Below, one piece after another: positions 53,272 through 61,751 of a DNA stretch of 63,689 nt. Within the stretch, counting starts at the first letter, position 1, and each line of letters opens with the position of its first letter. This stretch comes from Hymenobacter mucosus (GTDB taxonomy: Bacteria; Bacteroidota; Bacteroidia; Cytophagales; Hymenobacteraceae): positions 1-63,689 of the forward strand of contig NZ_FZNS01000016.1 of the NCBI RefSeq assembly GCF_900188255.1, in the 5' to 3' direction. A program made the translations under genes and the position numbers. The notes below the pieces were generated by a model that saw only the letters and a list, made by a program, of their open reading frames with translations, did not search any database and was not told the DNA's origin.

Positions 53272-54219
53272 CTAGGCCTTCACGTTGATGGTGAAGTCGC
53301 CCGTGTGAATCTTGCCATCGTGGTTGAATTGCAGGAACACGCGGTATAAGCCGGGCTTCTCGAAGTTGGTGTTGAAGCCAATGGAGGGGCCCTTGTCGGC
53401 TTGCTCGTTGGGGTGCACGTGCAGGTACTGCTCGGTGTCCTCGCTGATGACCACCACGTGACCGAGCGCCCCGAGATAGTTGTCAAGGTTGGTGACCGGC
53501 TGCCCGCCTTTGGTGATGTTGATCTTCATGCCCAGCAGCTGGCCGACGGTCAGCGGCTTGTCGAAGGAAAGGGTCGCCTGGTAGCCGTCCTTATCCCACT
53601 GCATGTCGTCGTTCTTGAACTTGACGGGCGTATAGGCCGCACCTTTTACCGTGAGTGGCTGCCGGCCTAGCTGGTGACCGGAACCCGTTGGCGTGTAGTC
53701 CTGGAACAGCACGTAGTCGCCGCCTTTGGGGAAGGTGTACTGCACTTTGTAGTCGCCCTGGGCCGTGTACTCGGGGTGCTCGTGGTAGAACTGGCCTAAG
53801 TCCTTGCTGACGATGATGAGGTGAATCTTCTTTTCGTGCACCACAGCCAGCGGCACGGGGGCTGACTCGTTGCCCGTTTCGCGGGGGGTGAACGCCAAGG
53901 TCGTGGGCTGCCCGGCCGTAACTTCCGTCGGGGTGGGCACCAGCCTCATCTCGTAGGTTTTGCCGTTGGCCACCTTATCGTTGTGTTCGAGCTTCATGCC
54001 GCACTTGGGGCACGTTTCCCCTTCCTTGGTGCTGGTAACTTCGGGGTGCATGGGGCAGGCATAGGTATGCCCGCCACTGTGGTCGGCAGTGCCTTCAGCG
54101 GGCCCGTTGGTGGGGGTGGTAACGGTGTTAGTGGCGCTGCTTGATTCGGTATTAGACGAGCAGCTAGTAGCAGAGAGCATGCCGGCCAGAGCCAGCAGCG
54201 AAAGCGGTATGCGGTACAT
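53272..54219 (-). CDS. Lipoprotein with heavy-metal-binding domain (HMBD)
   Basis: 315 residues with lipobox LSATSC (Cys about 20) and the HMBD motif at about 53-78 (YACPMHPEV and CPKCGMKLEH). Beta-rich domains follow with many His (FYHEHPEY, LHVHPNEQ). It is probably an outer- or periplasmic-facing copper binder. Confidence 0.82.
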   Translation of the reverse strand: MYRIPLSLLALAGMLSATSCSSNTESSSATNTVTTPTNGPAEGTADHSGGHTYACPMHPEVTSTKEGETCPKCGMKLEHNDKVANGKTYEMRLVPTPTEVTAGQPTTLAFTPRETGNESAPVPLAVVHEKKIHLIIVSKDLGQFYHEHPEYTAQGDYKVQYTFPKGGDYVLFQDYTPTGSGHQLGRQPLTVKGAAYTPVKFKNDDMQWDKDGYQATLSFDKPLTVGQLLGMKINITKGGQPVTNLDNYLGALGHVVVISEDTEQYLHVHPNEQADKGPSIGFNTNFEKPGLYRVFLQFNHDGKIHTGDFTINVKA

Positions 54220-54283
54220 AAGGAGGAAAAAGGGGGTGAACTAAGCGGCGCTTAGGAAAGCGGCCGGAAACGCGGACGCTCGC

Positions 54284-54415
54284 TTAGGCCTGCCACTGCT
54301 GCCAGAGCATGAAGCCCAGCGCGGCGACCACCACGGCGTAGAGCAGGTAGGAAAGCAGGCGGCGTAGCGGCCCACGCGGGGCGGGAGCGCCGGCCTGCTC
54401 GCAACAACTCTTCAT
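54284..54415 (-). CDS. 43-residue membrane peptide with an N-terminal Cys pair
   Basis: From the ATG at 54415 (MKSCCEQAG...); the longer in-frame ORF upstream has no support. Cys4-Cys5 are followed by a basic Pro/Arg stretch and one transmembrane helix (about 21-39). It may be the first gene of the copper-binding operon reading leftward. Confidence 0.5.
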   Translation of the reverse strand: MKSCCEQAGAPAPRGPLRRLLSYLLYAVVVAALGFMLWQQWQA

Positions 54416-54485
54416 GGTTGAAAAAGCAAAGCCAGTAAATGGGAAGGGAGGGGCGACTAGGCGCCGGGCCGACATGCCAAAGCAA

Positions 54486-54528
54486 AGGCTCGCCCCGGAC
54501 ATAGCGCTGCTATGTCCGGGGCGAGCCT
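54486..54528 (-). terminator. Perfect 20-base hairpin after the Cys/His-rich secreted protein gene
   Basis: Arms at 54486-54505 and 54509-54528 are exact inverted complements with a GCT loop. It lies 17 bases past the stop of the gene at 54545-55027 and separates it from the copper-binding operon. Confidence 0.75.
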
Positions 54529-54544
54529 GGAGCACGTCAAGTAA

Positions 54545-55027
54545 TCAGACCGTTAAGGACTGAATGAAAATACGGATGTCCGGAATTTTGGGCGGCAGGT
54601 GCTCGCCGGGTACCAGCACCACGGAATTAGTGCGGTCCCACTGGCCGGCAGCCGGCCGAAAATAGAAGTCACTGGCAGCCGGCAGCAGGGCCGGCGCGAG
54701 CGTCAGCAGTTGCTTCTCGGCAGGTGGCGTCAGCGACTTGAGAATAGCGGCCGAGTTATCCTTGCAGCAATCCTCTTTGCCCATCGGCTTGGAATCATGC
54801 TTGCCATGGGCCCTCTTTTCCTTGGTAGGGTCCTGCTTGGCCATCGCCCGGTTGTGGCCGTGGCAGCCGGGATGTACGGGCTTCTTACCCATCGAGGCCT
54901 TCGCAACCGGGGCTGCCAGTACCGGATTCATGGTCGCGCACCAGCACTGGCCGACGAACACGTTGATGAAGACGAGCAGGAAGCTCGTCGCCAGCAGGCG
55001 TCGGAAAGGAAACAGGCTACGGAACAT
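54545..55027 (-). CDS. Secreted Cys/His-rich protein (DUF2946/HYC_CC_PP-like)
   Basis: 160 residues with a signal peptide (1-25) containing a Cys pair region (GQCWC), a His/Lys-rich middle (HPGCHGHNR, HGKHDSKPMGKEDCCKD) and a beta/Pro C-terminal part. The spacing of His, Cys and CC matches small copper-associated secreted proteins of Bacteroidetes. On the minus strand the upstream region has TAATTTTG as a -7 candidate. Confidence 0.65.
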   Translation of the reverse strand: MFRSLFPFRRLLATSFLLVFINVFVGQCWCATMNPVLAAPVAKASMGKKPVHPGCHGHNRAMAKQDPTKEKRAHGKHDSKPMGKEDCCKDNSAAILKSLTPPAEKQLLTLAPALLPAASDFYFRPAAGQWDRTNSVVLVPGEHLPPKIPDIRIFIQSLTV

Positions 55028-55221
55028 GACAGGCGTTAAGCAACTGCAAAATTAGACTTCTGCGCGGAAAGTACAGGACTAATTCTTTACTACTATTCCT
55101 ACCTAAGAGTTCCAGCAAGGCTTGGTTAGGTAAGACGTGAAAAGGAGTAAAACAGTCTCTATCTGCTCTATAAGCCGGTTTATCTTGCAACCCCCATAGT
55201 TAGGCAACTTGTCAGACCACA

Positions 55222-55253
55222 AAATTATGCAAGTCGTGAGCGCTATTTTATAA
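55222..55253 (+). promoter_or_regulatory. Bipartite operator copy upstream of the 281-residue gene
   Basis: AAATTATGCAAGT (55222-55234), 10 bases, ATTTTATAA (55245-55253). It is in the 372-base gap between two divergent genes (55028-55399), in the direction of the right-hand gene, 146 bases before its ATG. The second half-site is the weakest of the six. The rest of the gap shows no other clear feature. Confidence 0.6.
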
Positions 55254-55399
55254 ACAGGTCGCTTAGTGGTAGAGCATAGGAATTAGGTGTATCCTATCAG
55301 CTTTGTATACTTTAACTCCGGTTATGGTCACGCCTGTGTAGTGCAGAGAGGGAGCCTGCAGTCGCAAGCTTAATTTATCGTCAATTTAGAAATACGATT

Positions 55400-56245
55400 A
55401 TGATTCGAGGAGATAAAAAAGACAGCGACATTTTGCGGCATTACTGCCAGGTCCTGACGGACAGTATTCAAGCGGCAGGCCGGTCATTCACGCAAGCCAA
55501 CCTCACTCAACACACGTATCTAGATTTGCTGCGTCGGATCCGGTCTACTCTCGTGGGGGTTATTATACACTTAGAACGATGGCCAGAGATAATCGAGCTG
55601 AAGCTTTCTATCTCGTTGGCTTTTCGCACTGCTTCAACCGATGCCCTGACCGGCTTGTATCTGGCAACCTTCCATGAAGATGCTGATGCCTTTCAGCACG
55701 AGTTGATGATATTGGACCTGGAATACTTCAAGTACGTCAAGACCATCTTTGAGCATACGGCGCTGGAAATGCCGGATGCCAGTGCCGCAGAGGTAGAGCA
55801 GGAAGAACAAACCCGTTGGGCAAAGCTATACCACGACGCGGAGCACTTGCTGCGCGGTCCTGGCAGCAAGCAACTCAAAAGCCCGGAGATGCTACGAGAA
55901 GCGCGGCACCAGCCATTGTTTCATGCCCCTGGAGGCCATACCCGGCCGTTATCTGAAAAAGATATGTTCAACCAAATAAAGGCGCATCCGGGTACACGGC
56001 ATTTAGCCCGCCTTTACATCGTACAACGCCATTTATCACAGCAACACCATTACGCTCCGGCAAACCGTGATTTCATACAATTGCCCCCAGCTGTAGACTG
56101 CCGCTACTGGTTTGAGGCTCTAGTATATTTGATTGAGGTAAGCGGTATGCTGATGGCCTTACTAGAAGTACAACAACCTATCCGGCAAGAACTAGGAGAG
56201 AATCAAGCTTCTCTGCTCGCCCTTCTCGCGGATCGCGTTGAGTGA
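55400..56245 (+). CDS. Unrecognised 281-residue protein in the copper island
   Basis: 281 residues, soluble, mostly helical, with several His/Arg/Glu-rich segments (RHLARLYIVQRHLSQQHHY). No signal peptide, transmembrane helix or metal motif was seen. A partial resemblance to RteC-type proteins is too weak to call. The bipartite operator copy upstream suggests control with the copper genes. Confidence 0.65.
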   Translation: MIRGDKKDSDILRHYCQVLTDSIQAAGRSFTQANLTQHTYLDLLRRIRSTLVGVIIHLERWPEIIELKLSISLAFRTASTDALTGLYLATFHEDADAFQHELMILDLEYFKYVKTIFEHTALEMPDASAAEVEQEEQTRWAKLYHDAEHLLRGPGSKQLKSPEMLREARHQPLFHAPGGHTRPLSEKDMFNQIKAHPGTRHLARLYIVQRHLSQQHHYAPANRDFIQLPPAVDCRYWFEALVYLIEVSGMLMALLEVQQPIRQELGENQASLLALLADRVE

Positions 56246-56336
56246 CACTGACTGGGAGTAGCTAACACTAACAATCATTTCTCAAGCAGTTAGATACAGG
56301 TTAAAGACGACCATATTTAGCCTAAGCTGACCATAC

Positions 56337-56368
56337 AAATTATGCAAGTCTAGAGAAGGATTCCGTAC
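56337..56368 (+). promoter_or_regulatory. Bipartite operator copy upstream of copA
   Basis: AAATTATGCAAGT (56337-56349), 10 bases, ATTCCGTAC (56360-56368). TTCCTTTG (56391-56398) is the likely -7 element; the motif thus lies at about -60, a normal place for an activator. Confidence 0.75.
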
Positions 56369-56465
56369 TAACTCTGGGCGATGAGGGCCGTTCCTTTGTA
56401 GTGTATTACTAAGCTGTTACTATCCTGATTTCTGGTTCAGAAACAGCTTGTTGCATACCCTTCTC

Positions 56466-58739
56466 ATGGAACCAACCACCAAAACCGAGACCCTCGACAT
56501 CGAAGGCATGACATGCGCCTCGTGCGCCTCATTCGTCGAGAAGTCGCTAACCCGCACGCCCGGCGTGCAACGGGCCGTGGTCAACTTTGCCACCGAGAAA
56601 GCCACCGTTGACTACGTACCGACCCAAGCTAGCCCGGCTACTTTAAAAGAAGCCGTTGTCAACGCTGGCTATGGCGTAGTAGAGCGCGCCCCCAACACGA
56701 GCGCGGCCGACCGCCAAGCGGAAATCGACCAGCAGAAAGCGCTAGCGTATCAAAAACTCAAGCGCCGCTTCTCTGTGGCCGTCGTGCTCGCCCTAATTAT
56801 CATGCCCCTGAGCATGCTCATGCTCTGGCCGGCCATGATGGCACGCGTGAACATGCAGTGGCTCAACTACGGGCTGCTGCTGCTCACCTTGCCGGTCTTG
56901 CTCTACAGCGGGCGCGAGTTCTACGTGTCCGCCTGGAACGGCTTTAAGCACCGCGCCGCCAACATGGATACGCTGATTGCCGTGGGTACCGGCGCCGCGT
57001 TCCTCTACAGTTTGGCCGCGACCGTAGTGCCCGGCTTTTTCACCCGGCGCGGGCTCATGCCGGAAGTGTATTACGACACTACGGCCACCATCATTGCCCT
57101 CATTCTGCTGGGCAAGGTGCTGGAACTGCGGGCTAAAACCCAAACCTCAGCCGCTATCCGCACCCTGATGGGCTTGCAGGCCAAAACTGCCCGGGTGGTA
57201 CGGTCCAATGGGCAGGAAGTGGACGTGCCTATCGAGCAGGTACAGTTGGGCGACACCGTGGTGGTGCGCCCCGGGGAAAAGGTGGCTACTGACGGCATTA
57301 TTCAGGAAGGCCACTCAGCCGTGGACGAGGCCATGCTCACGGGCGAAAGCCTGCCGGTGGAAAAGAAAGAAGGCGACCCCGTCTTCGGGGCCACGCTCAA
57401 CAAAACCGGCTCCTTCCGCTTCCGCGTCACCAAAGTAGGCGCCGACACCATGCTTTCGCAGATTGTGAAGCTGGTAGAAGATGCCCAAGGTAGCCGCGCC
57501 CCCATTCAGCGCTTGGCCGATAAGGTCAGCGCCATCTTCGTGCCCACCGTGGTGGTGATTGCCATTCTGACGTTCGTGCTCTGGTTTGATCTGGCGCCGG
57601 TGGAAGCACGGTTACCGCTGGCATTAGTCAATTTCGTGGCCGTGCTCATCATTGCCTGCCCCTGCGCGCTCGGTCTGGCGACCCCGACTGCCATTATGGT
57701 CAGCACTGGCAAAGGGGCCGAGCACGGGGTGCTGGTGCGCAACGCCGAAGCCTTAGAGAAAGCCTATCAGGTGAACACTGTGCTGCTCGACAAAACCGGT
57801 ACCATCACCCGCGGCGAGCCAGCCGTTACCGACTTCGTTTCCGGGGAAGGGCAGTCAGTCGGCCAATTGCTGCCTTTAGTGGCCGCCGTGGAACGGCAGT
57901 CCGAGCACCCCCTGGCGGAAGCTGTCGTGCGCTACGCCGATGCCCACCAAGCGTTTGCCCTACCGGCCACCAACTTTCGGGCGGTGGAAGGAAAAGGAGC
58001 CACTGCTTCCGTCAACGGGCAAGCGGTGCTGATTGGCAACTTCCGCCTGCTGGAAGAGGCAGGCGTGAGTCTGGCCCCTACCTTGCGGCGCCAAGCCGAG
58101 GAATTGCTGGCCCACGCTAAAACGGTGCTCTACGTCGCCGTGGACGGGCAGGCGGCGGGCGTAATTGGCGTGGCGGACACTATCCGCGAAACGTCGGCGG
58201 CGGCCATCCAACAATTACAGCGCCTCGGTATCGAGGTGGTCATGATGACCGGCGACAACCCGCAAACGGCCGCGCAGGTGGCCCAGCAAGTCGGCATCAA
58301 GCGGTATTTCGCCGAAGTACTGCCCCAGGACAAAGCTGGTAAGGTGAAGGAACTGCAGGCCGAGGGTCGGGTAGTTGCTATGGTGGGCGACGGCATCAAC
58401 GACGCTCCCGCCTTGGCGCAGGCCGATATTGGGCTGGCCATGGGCGGCGGTACGGACGTTGCCATGGAGGCGGCGGGTATCACATTGATGCGCTCGGATT
58501 TGCAGGGCGTAGTGACGGCCATTGCCCTATCGCGCCAAACGATTCGCACCATCAAGCAAAACCTGTTCTTCGCTTTCATATACAACACGCTTGGCATTCC
58601 CGTGGCGGCTGGGCTGCTCTATCCCTTCTTCGGGCTGCTGCTCTCGCCCATGCTGGCGGCTGGCGCCATGGCCCTGAGTTCAGTGTCAGTGCTAACCAAC
58701 TCGCTGCGTTTGCGCGGCTTCACTCCCCTTAAGAATTAA
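56466..58739 (+). CDS. copA: Copper-exporting P1B ATPase, CopA-like
   Basis: 757 residues from the ATG at 56466 (MEPTTKTE); six upstream codons are in frame. One HMA domain has GMTCASC (residues 14-20). Core motifs are TGES, CPC in IIACPCALGLATP, DKTGTIT, the HP motif EHPLAEA and GDGINDAP. This is a Cu(I) exporter. The cupredoxin gene follows in 6 bases and the HMA-AraC regulator after that. Confidence 0.93.
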   Translation: MEPTTKTETLDIEGMTCASCASFVEKSLTRTPGVQRAVVNFATEKATVDYVPTQASPATLKEAVVNAGYGVVERAPNTSAADRQAEIDQQKALAYQKLKRRFSVAVVLALIIMPLSMLMLWPAMMARVNMQWLNYGLLLLTLPVLLYSGREFYVSAWNGFKHRAANMDTLIAVGTGAAFLYSLAATVVPGFFTRRGLMPEVYYDTTATIIALILLGKVLELRAKTQTSAAIRTLMGLQAKTARVVRSNGQEVDVPIEQVQLGDTVVVRPGEKVATDGIIQEGHSAVDEAMLTGESLPVEKKEGDPVFGATLNKTGSFRFRVTKVGADTMLSQIVKLVEDAQGSRAPIQRLADKVSAIFVPTVVVIAILTFVLWFDLAPVEARLPLALVNFVAVLIIACPCALGLATPTAIMVSTGKGAEHGVLVRNAEALEKAYQVNTVLLDKTGTITRGEPAVTDFVSGEGQSVGQLLPLVAAVERQSEHPLAEAVVRYADAHQAFALPATNFRAVEGKGATASVNGQAVLIGNFRLLEEAGVSLAPTLRRQAEELLAHAKTVLYVAVDGQAAGVIGVADTIRETSAAAIQQLQRLGIEVVMMTGDNPQTAAQVAQQVGIKRYFAEVLPQDKAGKVKELQAEGRVVAMVGDGINDAPALAQADIGLAMGGGTDVAMEAAGITLMRSDLQGVVTAIALSRQTIRTIKQNLFFAFIYNTLGIPVAAGLLYPFFGLLLSPMLAAGAMALSSVSVLTNSLRLRGFTPLKN

Positions 58740-58745
58740 GTAGTC

Positions 58746-59123
58746 ATGGATACCGCTGAAATCATTGTTACGCTGAGCGGCCTGGCGTTGGCCGCGTTCG
58801 TGGTGTGGTACTTTTTCTTTTCCGCCCGGCAAACGGCCAGTGCCGTTTCATCTTCCAGCGGCGTGCAGGAAGTGGACATCACTGTCAAGGGCGGCTACTC
58901 CCCCGACGTGATTGAAGTGGAGCGGGGCAAGCCCGTGCAGCTTAGCTTCTACCGCGACGAGGAAAACAGCTGCTCGGAGGAGTTGCTGATGCCCGATTTC
59001 AGTGTTCGCCGCGATTTGCCCGCCTTTAAAACAACCTTAGTGGAATTGATGCCCGACAAGCCGGGCCGGTTCGAGTTTACCTGCGGCATGGGCATGCTGC
59101 GCGGCAGTCTGGTTGTCAAATAA
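58746..59123 (+). CDS. Membrane-anchored cupredoxin-domain protein
   Basis: 125 residues with an N-terminal transmembrane helix (about 7-27) and a cupredoxin-like beta domain (about 42-125). Cys, Met and Asp/Glu (ENSCSEELLMPDF, FTCGMGMLRG) occupy the usual copper-ligand positions in a Cys/Met-rich form. It likely accepts or binds copper on the periplasmic side. It lies between copA and the regulator in one operon. Confidence 0.85.
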   Translation: MDTAEIIVTLSGLALAAFVVWYFFFSARQTASAVSSSSGVQEVDITVKGGYSPDVIEVERGKPVQLSFYRDEENSCSEELLMPDFSVRRDLPAFKTTLVELMPDKPGRFEFTCGMGMLRGSLVVK

Positions 59124-59129
59124 GGAATT

Positions 59130-59759
59130 ATGGCAATGATCCACGACGTGAGCCTGACCCACACCCTACCTGCCCCCGGCGCCCACCGGCTGCTAATCAA
59201 AAATATGGTCTGCCCCCAATGCATTCGGGTAGTCCGGGAAGATCTCGCGGCCCTAGGCTTGAAGGTGCATCACGTCGCGCTGGGCGAAGCCGATGTAACT
59301 ACCCCCGACGGGGCCGAGCCCAACTGGGACGCGGTGCGCACCAGCTTGCGGGACGCGGGCTTTGCGTTGCTCGAAGACCCCAAGGCGCAGTTGGTGGAGC
59401 AAATCAAAACCCTACTGGTGACGCTGATTCATTACCCCCCGCCCGGTCCCCGGCTGCTGAACTACTCAGCCTACTTGGAAGAGCACCTGGGCCGCGACTA
59501 CCACCACCTCTCGCACTTGTTTTCCTCCCACGAAGGGCTGACCATCGAGAAGTTTATCATCCGTCAGAAAGTGGAGCGGGCGAAGGAACTGATTGGCTAC
59601 GGCGAGCTGAGTGTTACCGAAGTAGCCGAACAGTTAGGCTACAGCAGCTTAGCCCACCTTTCGCGGCAGTTTCGGCAGGTAACGGGTCTTACCCCCACGG
59701 AATTCCAAAAGCACGGGCCCGCCAGCCTCGCCCGGCGGAGCCTGGATTCGCTGATCTGA
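59130..59759 (+). CDS. HMA-AraC fusion regulator, second copy
   Basis: 209 residues. The N terminus (about 15-85) is an HMA-like domain with IKNMVCPQCIRVVREDL (CxxC) and GFALLED. An AraC-type DNA-binding domain occupies about 105-205, with EQLGYSSLAHLSRQFRQ. It is homologous to the protein at 44352-44993. It is in the copA operon, six bases after the cupredoxin gene, so it would respond to and control the copper regulon through the bipartite element. Confidence 0.82.
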   Translation: MAMIHDVSLTHTLPAPGAHRLLIKNMVCPQCIRVVREDLAALGLKVHHVALGEADVTTPDGAEPNWDAVRTSLRDAGFALLEDPKAQLVEQIKTLLVTLIHYPPPGPRLLNYSAYLEEHLGRDYHHLSHLFSSHEGLTIEKFIIRQKVERAKELIGYGELSVTEVAEQLGYSSLAHLSRQFRQVTGLTPTEFQKHGPASLARRSLDSLI

Positions 59760-59765
59760 ACCGCA

Positions 59766-59797
59766 AAATTATGCAAGTGAGAGCGCCTGAACTGTAA
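59766..59797 (+). promoter_or_regulatory. Bipartite operator copy with no gene downstream
   Basis: AAATTATGCAAGT (59766-59778), 10 bases, GAACTGTAA (59789-59797). It lies seven bases after the regulator stop. A TTGCTTTGG stretch (59829) and TAGCACCT after it resemble the promoter of the DUF305 gene at 60501, so this may be a duplicated promoter that reads antisense into the DUF2141 gene. Confidence 0.6.
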
Positions 59798-59854
59798 GTC
59801 TCAGGTCCGGGCTTACTTGTCCGCCCGGTTGCTTTGGTAGCACCTGGGTTTTGC

Positions 59855-60301
59855 TTATTTCATAGAAATGGCGACGGTTGTAGCAGCCCCCTGGACCGTG
59901 AACTTGCAGTCGTCGAAGGTGGGGACCCGAAAGCGGGGCTTCACGTTATTGGACAAGGCGAAAGGCTCGGTCGGGATGCCCACCATGTTGCGGTCCACCA
60001 GGTCGTTTTCGTTCAGATCCTGAGTCAGGGCAATGGCCCACTCCCCGGGCGGCAGTTGAATGGGGTAGACTACCTTGGTGCGGCCGGCGGGCTTGACGTA
60101 CTTGAGCAGGGTGTAGTGATTGCGGACCAAGAAGTTGGCCTTCACGTTGTAGAAGTACAGCTTGAGCGTGGCCTTGTCGGAGACCAGATTGCTTACCACC
60201 ACGTTGACGGCAGTTGTTTCGGGGGAAAGCGCAGCCGGGTTAGTTAAGGGCCAAAAAGCCGAGGCAGTCAGCCAGGCAAGAACAGAAAAGGTTGATCCCA
60301 T
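59855..60301 (-). CDS. Secreted DUF2141 protein
   Basis: 148 residues with a signal peptide (about 1-25) and the DUF2141 beta-sandwich, with PPGEWAIALTQDLNENDLVDRNMVGIPTEPF as its centre. The family is found in copper and iron islands of Bacteroidetes; the function is not known. It is divergent from the DUF305 gene and shares the intergenic operator copy at 60405. Confidence 0.85.
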   Translation of the reverse strand: MGSTFSVLAWLTASAFWPLTNPAALSPETTAVNVVVSNLVSDKATLKLYFYNVKANFLVRNHYTLLKYVKPAGRTKVVYPIQLPPGEWAIALTQDLNENDLVDRNMVGIPTEPFALSNNVKPRFRVPTFDDCKFTVQGAATTVAISMK

Positions 60302-60404
60302 AAGTTAAAGGTGAGGGGCAGCTTGAAAAGTCTTCCTACTGGGCGGGCATACATAGGCCTTGCTGTTTTCGTTCCGGTCTTAGGGCAGCAACTGGGGGTC
60401 AGCG

Positions 60405-60436
60405 AAATTATGCAAGCCGGATAGCATGTGCTGTAA
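60405..60436 (+). promoter_or_regulatory. Bipartite operator copy between DUF2141 and DUF305 genes
   Basis: AAATTATGCAAGC (60405-60417), 10 bases, GTGCTGTAA (60428-60436), 65 bases before the DUF305 start. CCGTTTTG at 60455-60462 is a candidate -7 element. The divergent DUF2141 gene starts 103 bases to the left and may be under the same control. Confidence 0.72.
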
Positions 60437-60500
60437 ATCCCTGCCTTTGGTCAGCCGTTTTGGTAAGCACCTACTTTACTCATAACCTCAACCACGACCT

Positions 60501-61130
60501 ATGAACAAGCTTTTTCGCTTTCCCCTGCTGGCGCTCGCACTCACCTTTGCAACCCTGACCACCTCCTGCGACAACGACGACGAGGGGCTGGAACTGCAGG
60601 CCCATGACGATAACATCTTCATGCGCCAAATGCACGAGATGATGACGCAGATGCAAGCAATGACCAAGACGCAGGACCCCGATAACGACTTCGCCATGAT
60701 GATGAAGATGCACCACCAAGGAGCCATTACCATGAGCCAGGAAGAGCTAAGAAGTGGCTCCGACACGGAAATGAAAGCCATGGCGCAGCAGATTATCGAC
60801 AAGCAGCAGGCTGAAATCAAGATATTGGATGCCTTTTTAAGCAGCCATCCACCGCAGCAGCCCCCCGTGCCAGCATTTAACATGAAGCAAATGGAGAGCA
60901 TGGAGCGCATGATGCAAGCCAACGATCTGCGCCCGCTCACCGGCAATATTGACTTTGATTTCGCGCAGCTCATGGTCGATCACCACCGTAGCGCCATAGA
61001 AAACTCGCAGGCTGAGATAGAATACGGCCGCACCACCGCGATGAAAGACCTGGCCCACAGTATCATTGACGAGCAGGAAATGGAAATCCAGGAGCTACAA
61101 GAGTGGCTGTTGGAACACAAGAAGTACTAA
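60501..61130 (+). CDS. DUF305 lipoprotein, second copy
   Basis: 209 residues with lipobox TTSC (Cys about 23) and two DUF305-type units, each with an HH pair (MKMHHQGAITMS; MVDHHRSAIENS). It is Met-rich (MRQMHEMMTQMQAMT), as in copper binders. A relative is at 52506-53234. A strong hairpin follows. Confidence 0.86.
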   Translation: MNKLFRFPLLALALTFATLTTSCDNDDEGLELQAHDDNIFMRQMHEMMTQMQAMTKTQDPDNDFAMMMKMHHQGAITMSQEELRSGSDTEMKAMAQQIIDKQQAEIKILDAFLSSHPPQQPPVPAFNMKQMESMERMMQANDLRPLTGNIDFDFAQLMVDHHRSAIENSQAEIEYGRTTAMKDLAHSIIDEQEMEIQELQEWLLEHKKY

Positions 61131-61157
61131 TCACCCTATAACCCTATAAGTATACAA

Positions 61158-61183
61158 GAAAGGCGGCTTTGGGGCCGCCTTTC
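61158..61183 (+). terminator. Terminator of the DUF305 gene
   Basis: GAAAGGCGGC (61158-61167) and GCCGCCTTTC (61174-61183) pair perfectly; CCTGTTTTG follows. Confidence 0.8.
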
Positions 61184-61262
61184 CTGTTTTGTGGTTACAG
61201 TGCCAGACTTAGAGCCTCTTGCTTCCGTGCTGAAGAGATGCCCGACTCTATTAACTTATCAT

Positions 61263-61556
61263 CTATTTGGCTGTTTCATCGTCTTTGTCGGTGCGAAAAG
61301 TAATGCAGGGGTCAGGTTTATCGACCAAGCACCAATCAAGTGACATCCCGTTTGTGGAGTTGCACAAGCCATGTAGTCGGGACGAGAGCCGCAGCCAGCA
61401 AGCTTCCGTATCGTGTTGCTCTGGATACTTGGTCGCTGCTCGGCAGAATAGTTCATCAAGATCATGGTCGAGCACTGGCATAGTAGGAATGGCTTCAGCT
61501 AAGGAGTCAGATACTATGCAATCGAGGTTTTTAGGTTGGAAGGTTGCCTGCCGCAT
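61263..61556 (-). CDS. Unrecognised 97-residue protein at the edge of the copper island
   Basis: No family was recognised; the sequence is Cys-containing, acidic and without membrane segments. A bipartite operator copy (61556-61587) overlaps its start region. The protein-like composition is reasonable, but whether it is expressed is uncertain. Confidence 0.4.
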   Translation of the reverse strand: MRQATFQPKNLDCIVSDSLAEAIPTMPVLDHDLDELFCRAATKYPEQHDTEACWLRLSSRLHGLCNSTNGMSLDWCLVDKPDPCITFRTDKDDETAK

Positions 61557-61587
61557 AATTATGCAAGCCGTGAGTTAAAGTATGTAA
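61556..61587 (+). promoter_or_regulatory. Bipartite operator copy near 61.56 kb
   Basis: TAATTATGCAAGC (61556-61568), 10 bases, AGTATGTAA (61579-61587). The first half includes the exact palindrome GCATAATTATGC and overlaps the start of the minus-strand gene at 61263-61556. No plus-strand gene follows before 61752. Confidence 0.55.
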
Positions 61588-61703
61588 GTACCTGCTGCGG
61601 ACAGTTATACTTACCAATTCAACTTAGCACTCTCGGTTTTAAACGGGCCTGAATTGGTCGGCACATTATTGCAATTACAAAAACACAACAACCTTAGCCT
61701 ATA

Positions 61704-61737
61704 AAAAGCCCCAATGTGATTTACACCGGGGGCTTTT
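61704..61737 (-). terminator. Terminator of the DUF932 gene
   Basis: AAAAGCCCC (61704-61712) pairs with GGGGCTTTT (61729-61737), 15 bases past the DUF932 stop and T-rich on the minus strand. Confidence 0.75.
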
Positions 61738-61751
61738 CCTTAGGATCTGGT

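Noticed and set aside
55400..56245. RteC-like regulator
   Set aside because: Only a short helical stretch is reminiscent of that family; the conserved RteC segments were not found, so it is left as unrecognised.
59219..59797. Plus-strand open frame of 192 codons
   Set aside because: It is an Arg/Ala/Gly-rich shadow of the HMA-AraC regulator in another frame.
55222..61587. Integron-like or att-flanked gene cassettes at the repeated element
   Set aside because: The same orientation of five copies is suggestive, but their position before genes, the -7 elements and the minus-strand copy at the HMA gene fit an operator better.
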